A stretch of DNA of 64,000 nt. Origin: Mesostigma viride (lineage: Eukaryota; Streptophyta; Mesostigmatophyceae; Mesostigmatales; Mesostigmataceae). The stretch spans positions 32,528 through 96,527 of the forward strand of contig RPFO01000899.1 in assembly GCA_009746045.1 (NCBI GenBank). The letters run 5' to 3'. Made by a program: the position numbers and the translations under genes. A model generated the notes under the pieces. That model was not told the origin of the DNA, ran no database searches, and saw only the letters and a program-made list of their open reading frames with translations. Shown piece by piece: positions 19,627 through 30,461 of this stretch. How positions within the stretch are numbered: position 1 is the first letter of the stretch; each line of letters opens with the position of its first letter.

Positions 19627-19683
19627 TCCTGCCAGCTCGTCTCGGGACCGGGGTTTATTTCGGGAACATACAGTGACAGATCG

Positions 19684-20178
19684 ATGAGCGGCGCTCCCTT
19701 GAACCAAGCGTACAGTTTCACCCCTTCTGGCGAGTCCGTGTCGGCGCACTCCTCGATCCCTCAGCCGCAAACCGAGCAAGCCCAGCCTCCTTTCATGCAT
19801 CCCGAGAGCGGTGGCCGAGAGCCGATCCACATCCCAGGGCCTCTGACCATCCCTCCTCCGAATCACAACGCGCCTCCGCCTCAACACGTTCATCCGCATC
19901 CCAACATGCACAACATGATGCCGCCGCCGCAGACCCACCAGCCGCAACCGCCCAGAAGACAGCCCCTTGAGCCTGTGCCAGACCGGATGGGGCTAGAGAC
20001 CCGCATGCGCCAGATCGCGGCGGAAGAGGCGAGGGGGAACGTGATCATGTATATGGTGATAGGCGCCGGCCTAGCGTTCATTCTCGGATACCTGTACAAT
20101 AACCGGTCGGTGTTTGCTCCCCCGGTCCGGTACATGGACCCGGCCGCTCAAATGGCCGGCTCGTTAGCCCGGAGCTGA
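19684..20178 (+). CDS. Pro/His-rich protein with C-terminal membrane segment
   Basis: 164 residues. Residues 1-110 are low-complexity, rich in proline, glutamine and histidine (PPPQHVHPHPN). An amphipathic helix follows, then one membrane segment at about 120-138 (VIMYMVIGAGLAFILGYLY) and a short tail. The layout suggests a tail-anchored protein with an extended disordered N-terminal arm. It lies 36 bases before the large fibre gene. Confidence 0.6.
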   Translation: MSGAPLNQAYSFTPSGESVSAHSSIPQPQTEQAQPPFMHPESGGREPIHIPGPLTIPPPNHNAPPPQHVHPHPNMHNMMPPPQTHQPQPPRRQPLEPVPDRMGLETRMRQIAAEEARGNVIMYMVIGAGLAFILGYLYNNRSVFAPPVRYMDPAAQMAGSLARS

Positions 20179-20214
20179 TTTTTTTTTCTTTAGATAGTAC
20201 TATAACGAACGAAG

Positions 20215-23200
20215 ATGTCTCTCTGCGAGAACATGGGTGCTTCTAGGCTGCGGAAGTTGTCCGTGAACGAGCTGTGGAGTGACGACAACGTTTCCGCGGC
20301 GCTTCAGGACCTCAAGGTGTACGGATGGGACAAGATCGACCTTATTCCCAACCGTTCTTCCGGCAACGACACCACAAACCTGGTGCGTGACGCGACGAAC
20401 AAGGTCACCGTGTATGGCGACCTCGCGGTCATGGGCGCATTCAGCGCCGGCGGGTCGGACGGCGCGACGATCGGAGACGTCAACCTCGCCACTTTGACGT
20501 ACGAGAAGGACGCCGACACGTCCGAGGCAAACAACGGCGCTGTCCGGTCCGTTCTCAACCACTTGATTCTGAAGGGCCAGACCACCGCGCACGAGGTCAT
20601 CGTCGACGATTCTCGCCTGGTCGCTCACAAGACCGCGAAGACCTCCGTCAACTCGGAGCCCGACGCCTTCGCGGTCCGGGGTGACAATGGGAACGACAAC
20701 CAGCAGGTTCTGATGGGCATGGTGTATGCCTCCGGCCACACCTCCGGGGGTCAGACCGGGTCCACGAGCTGGAGGGGCGTGGTGGACAGCGGGGCGAACG
20801 ACATGGAGTTGGTGTCCGACGCTCAGCTGCGTCTTTCGGCGGACGGGTCCTCGAGCGGAGTTGTCCGCCTCGCGGCCGGTGCGGCGGTCGAGATCTGCCC
20901 TTCTGTCGGCTCGAACCGCGGGCAGGACCCGAACTCCAAGCTGTCGATCTCATACTCCGCCGTGACCTACAACACCAATCCGGACGAGTGCACCAAGATC
21001 TCCGCGGTGTCACTGGGCGGCGCCTCCAACACCGGCGAGCACATCTGGATCACCGGTGACACGAGCGTGACCGATTCGAGCGTCACGGTGGAGGAGGTGA
21101 AGTTCGTCAACTCGTCTCTTTCGACCACCAACGCGGTCCTCGCTCTGGACGCGGCCACCTCCGTGAACGTGACAAGCGACCTCATTCTCACCGACACCGC
21201 TGGGACCGCAGGCAGCATTACCTCCTCCACGGGTGCGCTTAACCTGACCTCTGCGTCGGGTGGCGTGAACGTGGACGACGTCAACGTGACCGGTTCCGCC
21301 CTGTCCACCACCAACGCGATCCTCTCTCTGGACGCCGCCACCTCCGTGGACATCACCAGCGACCTGATTCTGACCAACACCGCGGGGACTGCCGGTAGCG
21401 TTACCTCTTCTACTGGCGCCCTCAACCTGACCTCTGCGTCGGGTGGCGTGAACGTGGACGACGTCAACGTCACCGGTTCCGCCCTGTCCACTACCAACGC
21501 GATCCTCTCTCTGGACGCGGCCACCTCCGTGGACATCACCAGCGACTTGATTCTGACAAACACCGCCGGGACTGCCGGTAGCGTTACCTCTTCTACCGGC
21601 GCTCTGAACCTGACTTCCGCCTCGGGTGGCGTGAACGTGGACGACGTCAACGTCACCGGTTCGGCCGTTTCCACCACCAACGCGATCCTCTCTCTGGACG
21701 CCGCCACTTCCGTCAACGTGACGAGCGACCTTATCCTCACCGACTCCGCCGGGACTGCGGGCAGCATCACCACCTCCACGGGTGCCCTCAATCTGACTTC
21801 CACATCGGGCGGCGTGAACGTCGACGACGTGAACGTGACCGGTTCGGCCGTCTCCACCACCAACGCGATCCTCTCTCTGGACGCGGCCACCTCCGTGGAC
21901 ATCACGAGCGACCTCATCCTGACGAACACGGCCGGCACCGCTGGGTCCGTGACCACCTCCACGGGCGCTCTGAACCTGACCTCGAGTTCCGGCGATGTGA
22001 ACGTCGCTAGCGTCAAGGTCAACGGTTCGGCCGTCTCCACCACCAACGCGATCCTCTCTCTGGACGCCGCCACCTCCGTCAACGTCACTAGCGACCTCAT
22101 CCTCACCAACTCGGCGGGGACCGCGGGCAGCGTGACCACCTCCGTCGGCCCTCTGAATCTGACTTCCACATCGGGTGCCGTCAACGTGGCCAGCGTGAGC
22201 GTTACAGGTGCGAGCGTTTCTACCACCCAGGATGTCCTTTCCCTTTCCGCGCCCATCTCCGTCGACATCGATAGTGACCTCGTCGTCACCAACAGCGCCG
22301 GGACAGGCGGCAAGATCACCACCTCCATCGGCTCTCTCGAGCTCACCTCCGCCACCGGAGAGGTCACCATCAACGGAAACCTCAACATCACCGGGACGAC
22401 CAACAGCATTAACCAGACCACCACCAACATCGCCGTCACCGACAAGGTCGTCTCCCTCGCCAAGCCGGCAGACGTGAACGTCGCGTCATGGCCGTTCGAC
22501 GCGGGCACGCCCGCCGTGGACACCACCTCCGCCGTCTCCATGTCCCTCTCCGGCACCGCCGTGTTCTCGGCCGAGAAGCTCTCCATCCCCGCCGCATCCG
22601 CGTACGCGACCACATCCAGCGCCTTGTTCCCATCCGGGACTGCCGGTTTCCAGGTGTGCGTCAACACCACTTTCGTCGGCTCTCTCCCCGCCGCCGACTC
22701 GTTCATCATGGCCTATGGTGCCGTTTCGGGCGTGTTCGTTCGCGTATCGTACGACCAGGCCAACGACTGGCTGGTCGTCAGCGACGGCACCAACTCGGCC
22801 CATTCCCCCGCCTCCCTCCTCCTCGCGGACACCCCTGTGAACATCTGCATCAGGAGGGACCCTCTCACCTCTACCCTCTCCCTCATGACCAACATGGTCG
22901 CGAGGACTCTCACCGAGGCCGGCGCGGGTCAGCTGAGCGCCCTCGCCGCTCTCTCGTTGCGGCGAGCCCGACTCTGTACATCGGCCACTTCGGCGCAGAC
23001 GCCTCGTCCGCCCCCATGAAGTTCGACGATGTCCGCGTCGTCTCCGTGACCGCTCCCACCAACTCCTCTTCTTCTGGCGCCGGTATCCTCGTGGAGGGCG
23101 ACGGCCAGGTGAGCTCCACCGACGTGGAGAGGTCCGTGAAGTGGTTCGCGAACAGCTCGCAGGACCGCGGCGATTACCAGGGGTCCTACTGGCACGTGAA

Positions 23201-24107
23201 GGGAGGCCAGCTCATGCTGTCTCGCACGATCGACAACTCCCTGCGCAAGGCCCCAGGTACGTCCGTTCTTCTTTCCAGTCTCCCCGCCTCCAGCACCGAG
23301 GTGGCTAAGTGGGAGTTCGGGTCTGGCCTCGTGAGCGAGGGCGGATCCTTGACCCTCGTGGCCGCCGGAACCACGCCCGCGAGCGTCGCGGGCGGCGTGT
23401 TGAAGACCAACAACACCGCGCAGGCCGACGGGCGCGCCGCCATCACCAACGCCGCGCTGCCGAGCGGGTCCACGAACATCACCGTGGTCGCCTCCGTGGC
23501 TCCTCAGGCGGCTCTGAACCATTCGAGCGCGAACGGGCTCGAGCTGCTCGCGTACGGCGACAACTCCACCGCCGGCGCGTTCCTCCGCGTTTTTACCTCG
23601 AGCGCTGGAAAGCTCTCGGTGACCAACGGCAGCAACACCGACGAGACCACGTCCGTGGTCGTCGGGTCTTCTGCCTTCACCCTGGGCCTGCAGCTTGCCT
23701 CGGGCGTGCCCAAGATTTTCGTCAACGGAATCGAGCGGACTCTCGCGACCGCAACCGTCACCGGAGTCACCGTGGCCGTGAAGAGGCTGTCCCTCGGTGC
23801 GGACTCTCTCCAGACCGTCACGAAGGACGTCTGGTACGACAATGTCCGCGTGTGTGACACCCTCATCAGCGGGAACGCCCAGTTGTACAGGTACAGCGAC
23901 GAGTACGACGCGACCCCGCTCACGGTCACGTACGGTTTCCGGATCGCGGACGACGAGTCTCTCCAGATCGTGAAGACCCAGGGGTCTGACAGCTCTAGTC
24001 TGATATTAGGCAACCCCATACCCGTCAACGACTCAGGGTTGAACTCGATGGGTGCCATCAACAGTGGAAATGTGGACGTCGTTACTGAAATGCTGAACAA
24101 GCCTTAA
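20215..24107 (+). CDS. Large fibre-like repeat protein with LamG-like domains
   Basis: About 1,297 residues after one frame change (missing base near 22955-22965, where LSLR continues as ASPTLYIGHFG). The N-terminus MSLCENMG matches the second fibre (30038). Residues ~300-730 are seven 61-residue repeats rich in Ser/Thr/Asn/Val (183-bp units from 21118), typical of beta-structured fibres. Two concanavalin/LamG-like regions follow (~770-950 and ~1000-1200). The C-terminal segment TVTYGFRIADDESLQIVK is shared with the other fibre. Likely role: virion surface fibre or adhesin that binds glycans. Role is inferred from architecture, not from a named family match. Confidence 0.7.
21118..22398 (+). 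repeat. Seven tandem 183-bp coding repeats
   Basis: Units start at about 21118, 21301, 21484, 21667, 21850, 22033 and 22216. Each encodes 61 residues with the core STTNAILSLDAATS and a GALNLTS turn. Later units diverge, the last one most. The repeats preserve the frame, so the repeat number can change without breaking the protein. Confidence 0.85.
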
Positions 24108-24175
24108 ACGTAACGGTTCGTCATGCAAGAGAAAATAACAGTCTCAAATAAATAAAGCGGAAACCTTCGTTCGAA

Positions 24176-24574
24176 ATGCCTCCTAATCTGTTAGATTCAG
24201 CAGGGACGCTGCATTTTAAAAATGTACAGACGCAAGGTTTCATCGCGGCGAGTGAAGACCGGACGAGGACATCCACCGTGCGCTTTCTCGTGCAAGGCGG
24301 GAAGACGCTCATGGTGTTGGACAAACCCGGGTCCGACGTCGCACTAAGTCCAGCCGTTGTTTTCGAGAACGATTCCGTCAGTCTCCGTACCGGGACAAGC
24401 CTCCTCCAAGTTTCTAGTTCGGGGACGTCCACGGGATCGGTCGGGTCTATGAATATAGGAGAAGTTGGGAACGGTAGCACAAAATACCGGCTCGTCGTTA
24501 ACGGCCACGACGAACTGGAGATACAAAAGTGGGTCAACGGCGTGTACGTCAAGACCGTCCAACTTTTGTCGTGA
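24176..24574 (+). CDS. Small beta-rich fibre-associated protein
   Basis: 132 residues starting MPPNLLDSAGTLHFKN. It is mostly short beta strands and ends with LEIQKWVNGVYVKTVQLL, a shape often seen at the C-termini of fibre or tail proteins. It lies 68 bases downstream of the large fibre on the same strand. It may be a short fibre tip or a trimerisation partner. No family is assigned. Confidence 0.5.
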   Translation: MPPNLLDSAGTLHFKNVQTQGFIAASEDRTRTSTVRFLVQGGKTLMVLDKPGSDVALSPAVVFENDSVSLRTGTSLLQVSSSGTSTGSVGSMNIGEVGNGSTKYRLVVNGHDELEIQKWVNGVYVKTVQLLS

Positions 24575-24637
24575 TTCCGTCCACGCGCGATACGTGTCCG
24601 TTAATTATGTTCGCGCTTTAGACCAGAGATATCCTGC

Positions 24638-24856
24638 ATGCCGGCCGTTAAGGAAGTTGTGTGCGAAGAACTGCGCGTCGAGAAGGCCATAAAGCTCGGA
24701 AACGACTCCCAAGAACTTTCTGGAACCAATCCCATCGACATCGGACCAGCCCGAATTCGATCAAGAAAGGTCGGGGATTCGTCTTCGAGACTCGAGTTTG
24801 GCAGAAAACAACCAGACGGCACCGTAGAAATCCTCGGCTGGATATCGTCCCAGTAA
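24638..24856 (+). CDS. Small fibre-cluster protein (72 residues)
   Basis: It begins MPAVKEVVCEELRVEKAI and ends in DGTVEILGWISSQ. It has no membrane segment. Its strand, spacing and beta-rich end match the preceding gene, so it belongs to the same cluster. The coding call rests on composition and context only. Confidence 0.4.
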   Translation: MPAVKEVVCEELRVEKAIKLGNDSQELSGTNPIDIGPARIRSRKVGDSSSRLEFGRKQPDGTVEILGWISSQ

Positions 24857-24864
24857 CACTCGAG

Positions 24865-25073
24865 ATGGAGACACGGTGCTTCCACCCCTCCGGTCTCCCA
24901 CCGTCGAATGCCCCGGGATCCGCGATCACGAACTTATAGAGCACGCGGATTGCTTGAACATTTGCAGCACTTGCTGCAAGCGGATGAACGCGCTTTGTCC
25001 ATACTGCGGCCAGGCGATGGTTCGAAGAGTGAAAGAGGCGCGGAGAGTCGCGATCGAGAGGGGCCACAAATAA
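24865..25073 (+). CDS. RING-like zinc protein, frame-shifted
   Basis: The ATG at 24865 starts METRCFHPSG. After one missing base (near 24890-24910) the frame reads DCLNICSTCCKRMNALCPYC, which matches the second half of a RING finger (C-x2-C ... C-x2-C with a basic spacer). The first half is poorly conserved, so it is either a divergent RING or a truncated one. RING domains recruit E2 enzymes for ubiquitin transfer. The reading frame ends 5 bases before the next ATG, at 25079. Confidence 0.4.
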
Positions 25074-25078
25074 ATGTA

Positions 25079-25681
25079 ATGGAGTTGTATGACATCATGA
25101 GCGTCGAGTACGCGCTCGGGGCGCTCTTCCTAGTCGCCGTCGTTGCCTTCGTGGTCATATACACCCTGACCCTGAAAGACCCATCTTTCGCGGAAAAAAT
25201 GCCCGCCTGGTGGGTGAAATTTGTGAAGGGTGGAGACGCTCCCTCGGAAACAGAAAAGGACGAGAAAAAGAAGGAGGAGGATCACGCAACGCTCGTTTCC
25301 TCCGCTGTGGGCGAGGCCATCAAAGGCGGCGTGGCTATCGACGTCGAAAAGTGGAAACGCGCCGTCCACGCGGCGCTCTCTGACCATTTGGATGGCCTAC
25401 GACAGAAACGAGACGCTCTCAAAAGAGGGTCTACTGAACGCGCGAAGGCCGACGATGACGTCAACGAATTCAAAGCGGGGGTGGACATGTTGGAGATCCG
25501 GTTCACGAGGGACTTGAACTCGAATCCGCAGACGGCCATGTCGAACTTGCTCAACATGGTTTTGCCTATAGGAGCCAGCAAAGACCTTGTAAAATCGACG
25601 ATGTCGTCACCCGATACTTGGGTCAAGGCCGAAGGAGCCACGACCGCTCTTTCGAATTATATATTGACAGCGTACTCTTGA
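25079..25681 (+). CDS. N-terminally anchored membrane protein
   Basis: 200 residues from the ATG at 25079. A membrane segment lies at about 9-30 (LGALFLVAVVAFVVIYTL). A Lys/Glu-rich linker follows (~55-70), then a helical domain of about 120 residues. The upstream extension of the same frame overlaps the RING-like gene and is not used. The arrangement is typical of small virion or inner-membrane proteins of giant viruses. Confidence 0.6.
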   Translation: MELYDIMSVEYALGALFLVAVVAFVVIYTLTLKDPSFAEKMPAWWVKFVKGGDAPSETEKDEKKKEEDHATLVSSAVGEAIKGGVAIDVEKWKRAVHAALSDHLDGLRQKRDALKRGSTERAKADDDVNEFKAGVDMLEIRFTRDLNSNPQTAMSNLLNMVLPIGASKDLVKSTMSSPDTWVKAEGATTALSNYILTAYS

Positions 25682-25705
25682 ATTAATAATTTGGAATATC
25701 ATACA

Positions 25706-26449
25706 ATGGCGACCGCATTTGAAAAATTCCTCAATTTCCTCACCCTGTGTGTGACTGCATTTCTACTAGGCGTAGTCTTGTACACGGTTTTGTCGGGGAA
25801 GCCCCCTTTATCCATAGGCCTCAAGTCCACGAAACCCCCAACGGAAGAAAAGGAAAAAAAGGCCGATGCCGAGGATGAAGCGACGTCCTCGAAGGAGAAA
25901 ACGGCGGAAACGTCCGTGTCGCGCAAAGAGAAGGCCCTCACTATATCGGACACTCTAGCCGAACAGACATATCGCACCATCGTCGTCTCGACGAACCCGA
26001 TAGCAATGGTGGCGGACACCGCCTCCATGTTGTTGGGAGTGATGGGCGCTCATCGAGCCGCGAACGGAATCGGCAAAGCGATTGACGCCGTGATAAGCCG
26101 CACCCCTCTAGGCGCCCTGTTTGGAGCGCTTTTTGACCCGAAATTGAGCGCCAAGTGTAAAGCTAGACAGATCCTGTCGTTCGGATTCAGCAGGTGCGGG
26201 GGGATACTTTCCAAATCCAAACCCCGGGAGTTCACGAAAGAGGAGGAAACGCCCATCGTTTCGGAGCGTTTTTCGTACAAAACGTACGTGTACAACCCTG
26301 AAACGAAAACCGTCCGCTTAGGCGACACTGCCGAGCGGTTTTCGGTGAAGGAAAATGCGACCGTGCCGCCCAAACAGCCCGCTCTGACGTTGCCGACGAC
26401 TTCGACGGATCACGTGGTTACGGCGGGCTCCGAAAGGTTCAAGTATTGA
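25706..26449 (+). CDS. N-terminally anchored membrane protein with charged linker
   Basis: 247 residues from the ATG at 25706 (MATAFEKFLNFLTL), preceded by ATCATACA. One membrane segment (~9-30) is followed by a Lys/Glu/Ala-rich linker (~40-80) and a helical to glycine-rich core. The end contains VVTAGSERFKY. The architecture repeats that of the gene just before it. The last 40 bases overlap the convergent gene at 26410. Confidence 0.6.
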   Translation: MATAFEKFLNFLTLCVTAFLLGVVLYTVLSGKPPLSIGLKSTKPPTEEKEKKADAEDEATSSKEKTAETSVSRKEKALTISDTLAEQTYRTIVVSTNPIAMVADTASMLLGVMGAHRAANGIGKAIDAVISRTPLGALFGALFDPKLSAKCKARQILSFGFSRCGGILSKSKPREFTKEEETPIVSERFSYKTYVYNPETKTVRLGDTAERFSVKENATVPPKQPALTLPTTSTDHVVTAGSERFKY

Positions 26450-27057
26450 GCCTCCTCTTGTTCGTGTGTCGTGCCTGAATGCTTGATTTCGATGCTCTCA
26501 TCGAACGTCAGTTCGATGCCAGCCCAAAGACAGGTTTCGTGCACGACAAGGATCTTTTCCAAGCAACAACCCGGCGTCCCGCGATTCTTGAAGAGATGGA
26601 GTCGCTTCCGGAAACCGGGGTAGTATCTTCCATACGACAACAACTGCCCCACGCCCTCCATCCAATTCTGGAACAGCTTGACCTCGATGATGACCTTCTC
26701 ACTGGGCACGACAATGTCGATGATCCCGGCTGGGCATTTGAACTCGCGTATGCCGCTCAGTTCTTCGGCCAGCCGTTCTTGTATTCCGCGTTCCATGAAC
26801 ACGCGGCCATCGTCGTTCTTGGCCGCTTCTTCGGCTTCGGCTCTGACTTTGTTCAAGCACGCCGGAGTCGCGTACACGAGCGTGATGGGACGGCCACCTT
26901 TTTTGCTTTTTTGGGGCTGCACGACGGTGTAATAGTCCACTCCGTCTTCGTACTTTTCGGACAGAACTTGAGCGAGACGAAGCTTTCCTCCGATCCTCGC
27001 GTCCTTCAACACGGCGTCATTGACCAGGAAGAATCCGGGCCTGTCTCCCTCTTCCAT
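26410..27057 (-). CDS. MSV199-like DNA-binding domain fused to a PD-(D/E)XK-type nuclease
   Basis: 215 residues from the ATG at 27057. The N-terminal ~80 residues (VLSEKYEDGVDYYTVV, then GGRPITLVYATPACLNKV) resemble MSV199/KilA-type DNA-binding domains of large DNA viruses. The C-terminal part carries D114 and E125-V-K127 (GIIDIVVPSEKVIIEVKLF) with upstream glutamates at 94-99, the pattern of PD-(D/E)XK nucleases. The combination suggests a sequence-guided endonuclease, for example a selfish or host-DNA-degrading enzyme. Both domains are inferred from motifs. The frame is intact. Confidence 0.55.
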   Translation of the reverse strand: MEEGDRPGFFLVNDAVLKDARIGGKLRLAQVLSEKYEDGVDYYTVVQPQKSKKGGRPITLVYATPACLNKVRAEAEEAAKNDDGRVFMERGIQERLAEELSGIREFKCPAGIIDIVVPSEKVIIEVKLFQNWMEGVGQLLSYGRYYPGFRKRLHLFKNRGTPGCCLEKILVVHETCLWAGIELTFDESIEIKHSGTTHEQEEAQYLNLSEPAVTT

Positions 27058-27117
27058 CTGTCATACCTGCGTTCCAAAGAACACACAAAAAACAACACAA
27101 GACACACGCGCGTCCCG

Positions 27118-30038
27118 TTAGTACGTGACCGCGTGCTCGGTAATCAAATTGTACGGGGCGTCGATGATAGTGCCGAGAGTGTTCGAGTTGGTCACGGAGT
27201 TCGGAGCCAGGTTCGTCCCGATCCATCCGTTATAACCGCCTGACCCGCGCACCTTCACGAGCTGCAGCCCCTCGTTGTTAGAAATGCGGAAGCCGTAGGT
27301 CACGGTCAGCCCGGCGGCGTACGTCTCCTTCCAGCCGTAGACTTGCGCGTCGTGACTGGAAACGACGGCGTTCTTCACGCGCACGTCGTCGAACCATATG
27401 GCGTATCCTGTCTGGTTCTTCCCTGGGCCGAGCCGCAGGGTGGGGGTGGATCCGACGTCCACGGAACCCGTTATGGTGGCCACGGAGGCACCGTTGACGT
27501 ACAACACGGTATTGGTTCCGTTGCGAGAAACGGCGAGGACGAAGGGGACATCGAACACGACGACCGACGCGGTCTCGACGGTCTGGGTCCCGTCGGAGAT
27601 CGTGAGCTTGCCCGCGCTGGTCACGGAAACCGCAGTTGTCGCGCTGCCAGCATACGACATGAGAACGAGACCATTGGCGAGCGAGCTGGAAAGGGCGGCG
27701 CGGGGGATCACCTTTGTGATGACGGTGAAGGTCCCGTTCGGCAGGGACGTCGCACACGTGGCGCTCTGGTTTCCGGACGCGTCGATCTTGAGCACGCCGC
27801 TGTTGACTACGGCGCCCCCGTTCAAAGTGAACGTCTTGCTGCCCACCTCGGAAACGGCCCCGGAGGTGAACTCCCAGCGCACGTCATCGGTTCCAGAGGG
27901 GAGGGAGGCGAGGGACACGGAGGTCCCTGGGGCCTCGCGGTCGGCGCTCTCGATGGTGCGAGACAGCATGAGCTGTCCACCCTCGATGTGCCAGTAGGAC
28001 CCGCCGACGGCCCCTTGTCCTGGTAGGTCTCCCCTGTGCCCATGTGCCATGTGAGGGCGCGGTTGGAGTAGGACGCGCTGCCGTCGACGAAAAGACCGGA
28101 GTTGTCCGCGGCGGCGTTCGTCGCGGGCACGCCCTTGTTCAGCTTGAAGTAGTCCACGGTCCAGTTCTGGTTAGAACCGTTAGGCGAAGAGCTGCCAAAC
28201 ATCATCGTGAAAGTTTGGGAGTTCGCCAAGTAGCTTGTCGCGATCGTAGTCGGCGATCCTCCGAATGTGATGGGAACTGTAGCCCCGCCATCCTTAGAAT
28301 ACGTGAACGTTCCAGTGCACACTCCCCCAGACCACTCAAAAGACAGCCTGAACAGGTAAGTCCCCGCAGAGTTAAGGAGGTTTACCGCGTCGGACGTAAT
28401 ATTGACTTGAGACCCGTTCGAAACTGACCTATCAAGCCGGAGCGCGCCGTTGCTAGCGGAAAAGCGATAAAACGACTGACCCGGGATGAAGTTTTCAATG
28501 CCGAAAAACTGATACGCACCGCCTACATTAGAAGCCAAAGCAGTGGTGATTGTTATAGGGAATTCGATGTACAAATTGTCCGCGCTCAGATTAATGAGAC
28601 TGTTTGGGATATTGTTGTACTCGCTAGGATAATAGAATGCGGTCCTAGAATAAGTTGTAGTTGTGATGTTCAAAACCCCGCCGCTTACACTTGCTCCATT
28701 GAACGCGGATACGACGATGTTAGTGTATCCGGGTGCTGAGTTGGAAGTACCGGTGAACGGGAAGTCCATGATCAACGCAGACCCGGCCTGGTACCCCAGC
28801 TTCATCGTCTTGTCCACGACCTCCAGGTTCCCGGTCGCGTTAGTGCTCTCCAGCAGTCCAGCCACCTTCAAATCGCCACTTACCGTGGTGTTCCCGGACG
28901 TCGTCAGCGCGCCCGTGACCGCCACCGTCCCGCTCGTGCTCGTCAGCTCCAGATTGCCCGCCGAAGTAGTCACCTTGCCGCTGCCGCCCGCCGTGCTCGT
29001 CAGAATCAGGTCCTTGCCGACCGTCAGAGACGAGCCGCCCGGAGTGATCGACATCGCCGCAGAGCTCGTGGTAACTGCCGCGTTCGTCACAACCACGCCG
29101 CCCACGGTCACCGGGTTGGACGCCGACCCCGCCGATGTGATCGTCAGGTTGCCCGAACTCGTGCTGAGCGCCGACCCCGCGAAAGTCACGTTGGCCGCCT
29201 GCACCGTGTTGGCCGTAGATCCACCCGAAGTCAAAGCCAGCGTGCCGCTCGAGGTCGTGACCGCGCTATCCGTGACCTTCACGTTCTCCAGAACCACGGA
29301 CTTGGTGGCGCCAGCCGTAAGAGTCAGGTCCACGTCGCTCGAGACCGTGAGCGCGTTATCGGTAACCTTGACGCTCTCCAGAACCACGGACTTGGTAGCG
29401 CCGGCCGTGAGGGTAAGGTCCACGTCGCTCGATACTGACAATGCATTATCGGTGAACTTGATGGACTCCACGATCACCGATTTCGTAGCCCCCGCGGTAA
29501 GACTCAAGTCGACATCCCCGGACACGGTCACTGCGCTATCGGTAACCTTGACGGACTCGAGCACGACCGACTTGGTCGCGCCCGCCGTCAAAGTGAGATC
29601 CACGTCGCCCGAAACCGTGACCGCGCTGTTCGTGACCTTGACCGACTCGAGAACGACCGACTTTGTCGCGCCGGCGGTAAGTGTGAGATCCGTGTCGCTC
29701 GCAGTGGACAACGAGGCCGCGTTGAAAATGACATCGTCTACGCGAACCGCGCCGCTGCTAGAAGCTAGATTCAAACCGCCCGCGGACGTGCTAATCTGAT
29801 TGCCTGAAAACGCGAGGTCGTCAACCGTGAGACCGCCTATCATGCTTGTGGTTCCTGTGATCAACAACATGTTCGTGTTATCCGACCCCAGCCCGTCGTT
29901 GGGGTTGATCACGATGCGGTCCTTAGAGGAAATGATGAGATCATGAGATGAGGCAAGGGGGTTCGAATCGCCAGACAAAGACGTCGTGGTAACGCTGCCC
30001 ATGCGCATGTTGCTCAGGTTCTCACAAGGCAGAGACAT
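27118..30038 (-). CDS. Second large fibre-like repeat protein
   Basis: About 973 residues after one frame change (missing G in AAGGGG near 28015, giving DKG then AVGGSYWH). It starts MSLPCENLSN, like the first fibre. Residues ~105-260 contain 30-residue repeats (90-bp units) with LTLTAGATKSVVLESVKVT. A LamG-like region follows, then GGQLMLSRTIE and TVTYGFRISNNEGLQLVK, both also in fibre 1. The two genes face each other across the membrane-protein cluster. Probable virion surface fibre with a distinct stalk. Confidence 0.7.
29265..29720 (-). repeat. Tandem 90-bp coding repeats of fibre 2
   Basis: At least five units of 90 bp, for example GAACCACGGACTTGGT at 29291 and 29381. They encode the 30-residue repeat in fibre 2. 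Confidence 0.8.
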
Positions 30039-30080
30039 CGATTAGGGTAATACCATTACTTTAGAAAAAATTTATACAAG

Positions 30081-30461
30081 TCAAGAGGATTTCGTGACCA
30101 CTAGGTAGTTCTTCAAGAACTGCCCCTTATCGGCGTCCGAAGGCGCGCGAATCGCGATGTTGTCGAGCGTGTCCACAAAGTCAGAAGCCAACGTGATGTC
30201 AGTCATATCACCCCAGGTGACGATCGTCGTCCCCCTTCCCTGGTTCTGGTTCCCGTTGAACACGGCCATGGCTCGATGTTCGTCACCCGTCGAATTCACC
30301 TCCGTGAAGTGATACGACCTCCCGACGGGCAGGACGAAAACCCCCACGCCCACAAAAAGCATGTTGCCGAACCGCGAGCCGTCTCGCACATGGACCGTGT
30401 GATCCGGGTCCGTATTGCACACGACGATGTCGCGCTGGTTTTCGCGCGGCAGGCGACTTTC
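30081..30461 (-). pseudogene. C-terminal part of F-box-like gene, split by copia insertion
   Basis: The frame enters from the CTTTC target duplication (30457-30461), continues the gene that begins at 37199, and ends at 30081. Removing the element restores one continuous frame across the duplication (KSLPFVES then RLPRENQRDIVV). It encodes mostly beta strands (GNMLFVGVGVFVLPVGRSYHF). No internal ATG is well placed, so this piece is probably silent. The 3' end faces the start of fibre 2, 42 bases away. Confidence 0.7.

Noticed and set aside
21118-22398. CRISPR-like array
   Set aside because: The repeats are 183 bp, coding and without unique spacers.
20967-22709. 580-codon open frame on the minus strand opposite fibre 1
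   Set aside because: It is a mirror of the 183-bp repeats; the plus-strand protein has coherent domains and a matching paralogue.
28663-29799. 378-codon plus-strand frame opposite fibre 2
   Set aside because: A by-product of the 90-bp repeats and high GC; no domain, and the minus strand encodes the fibre.
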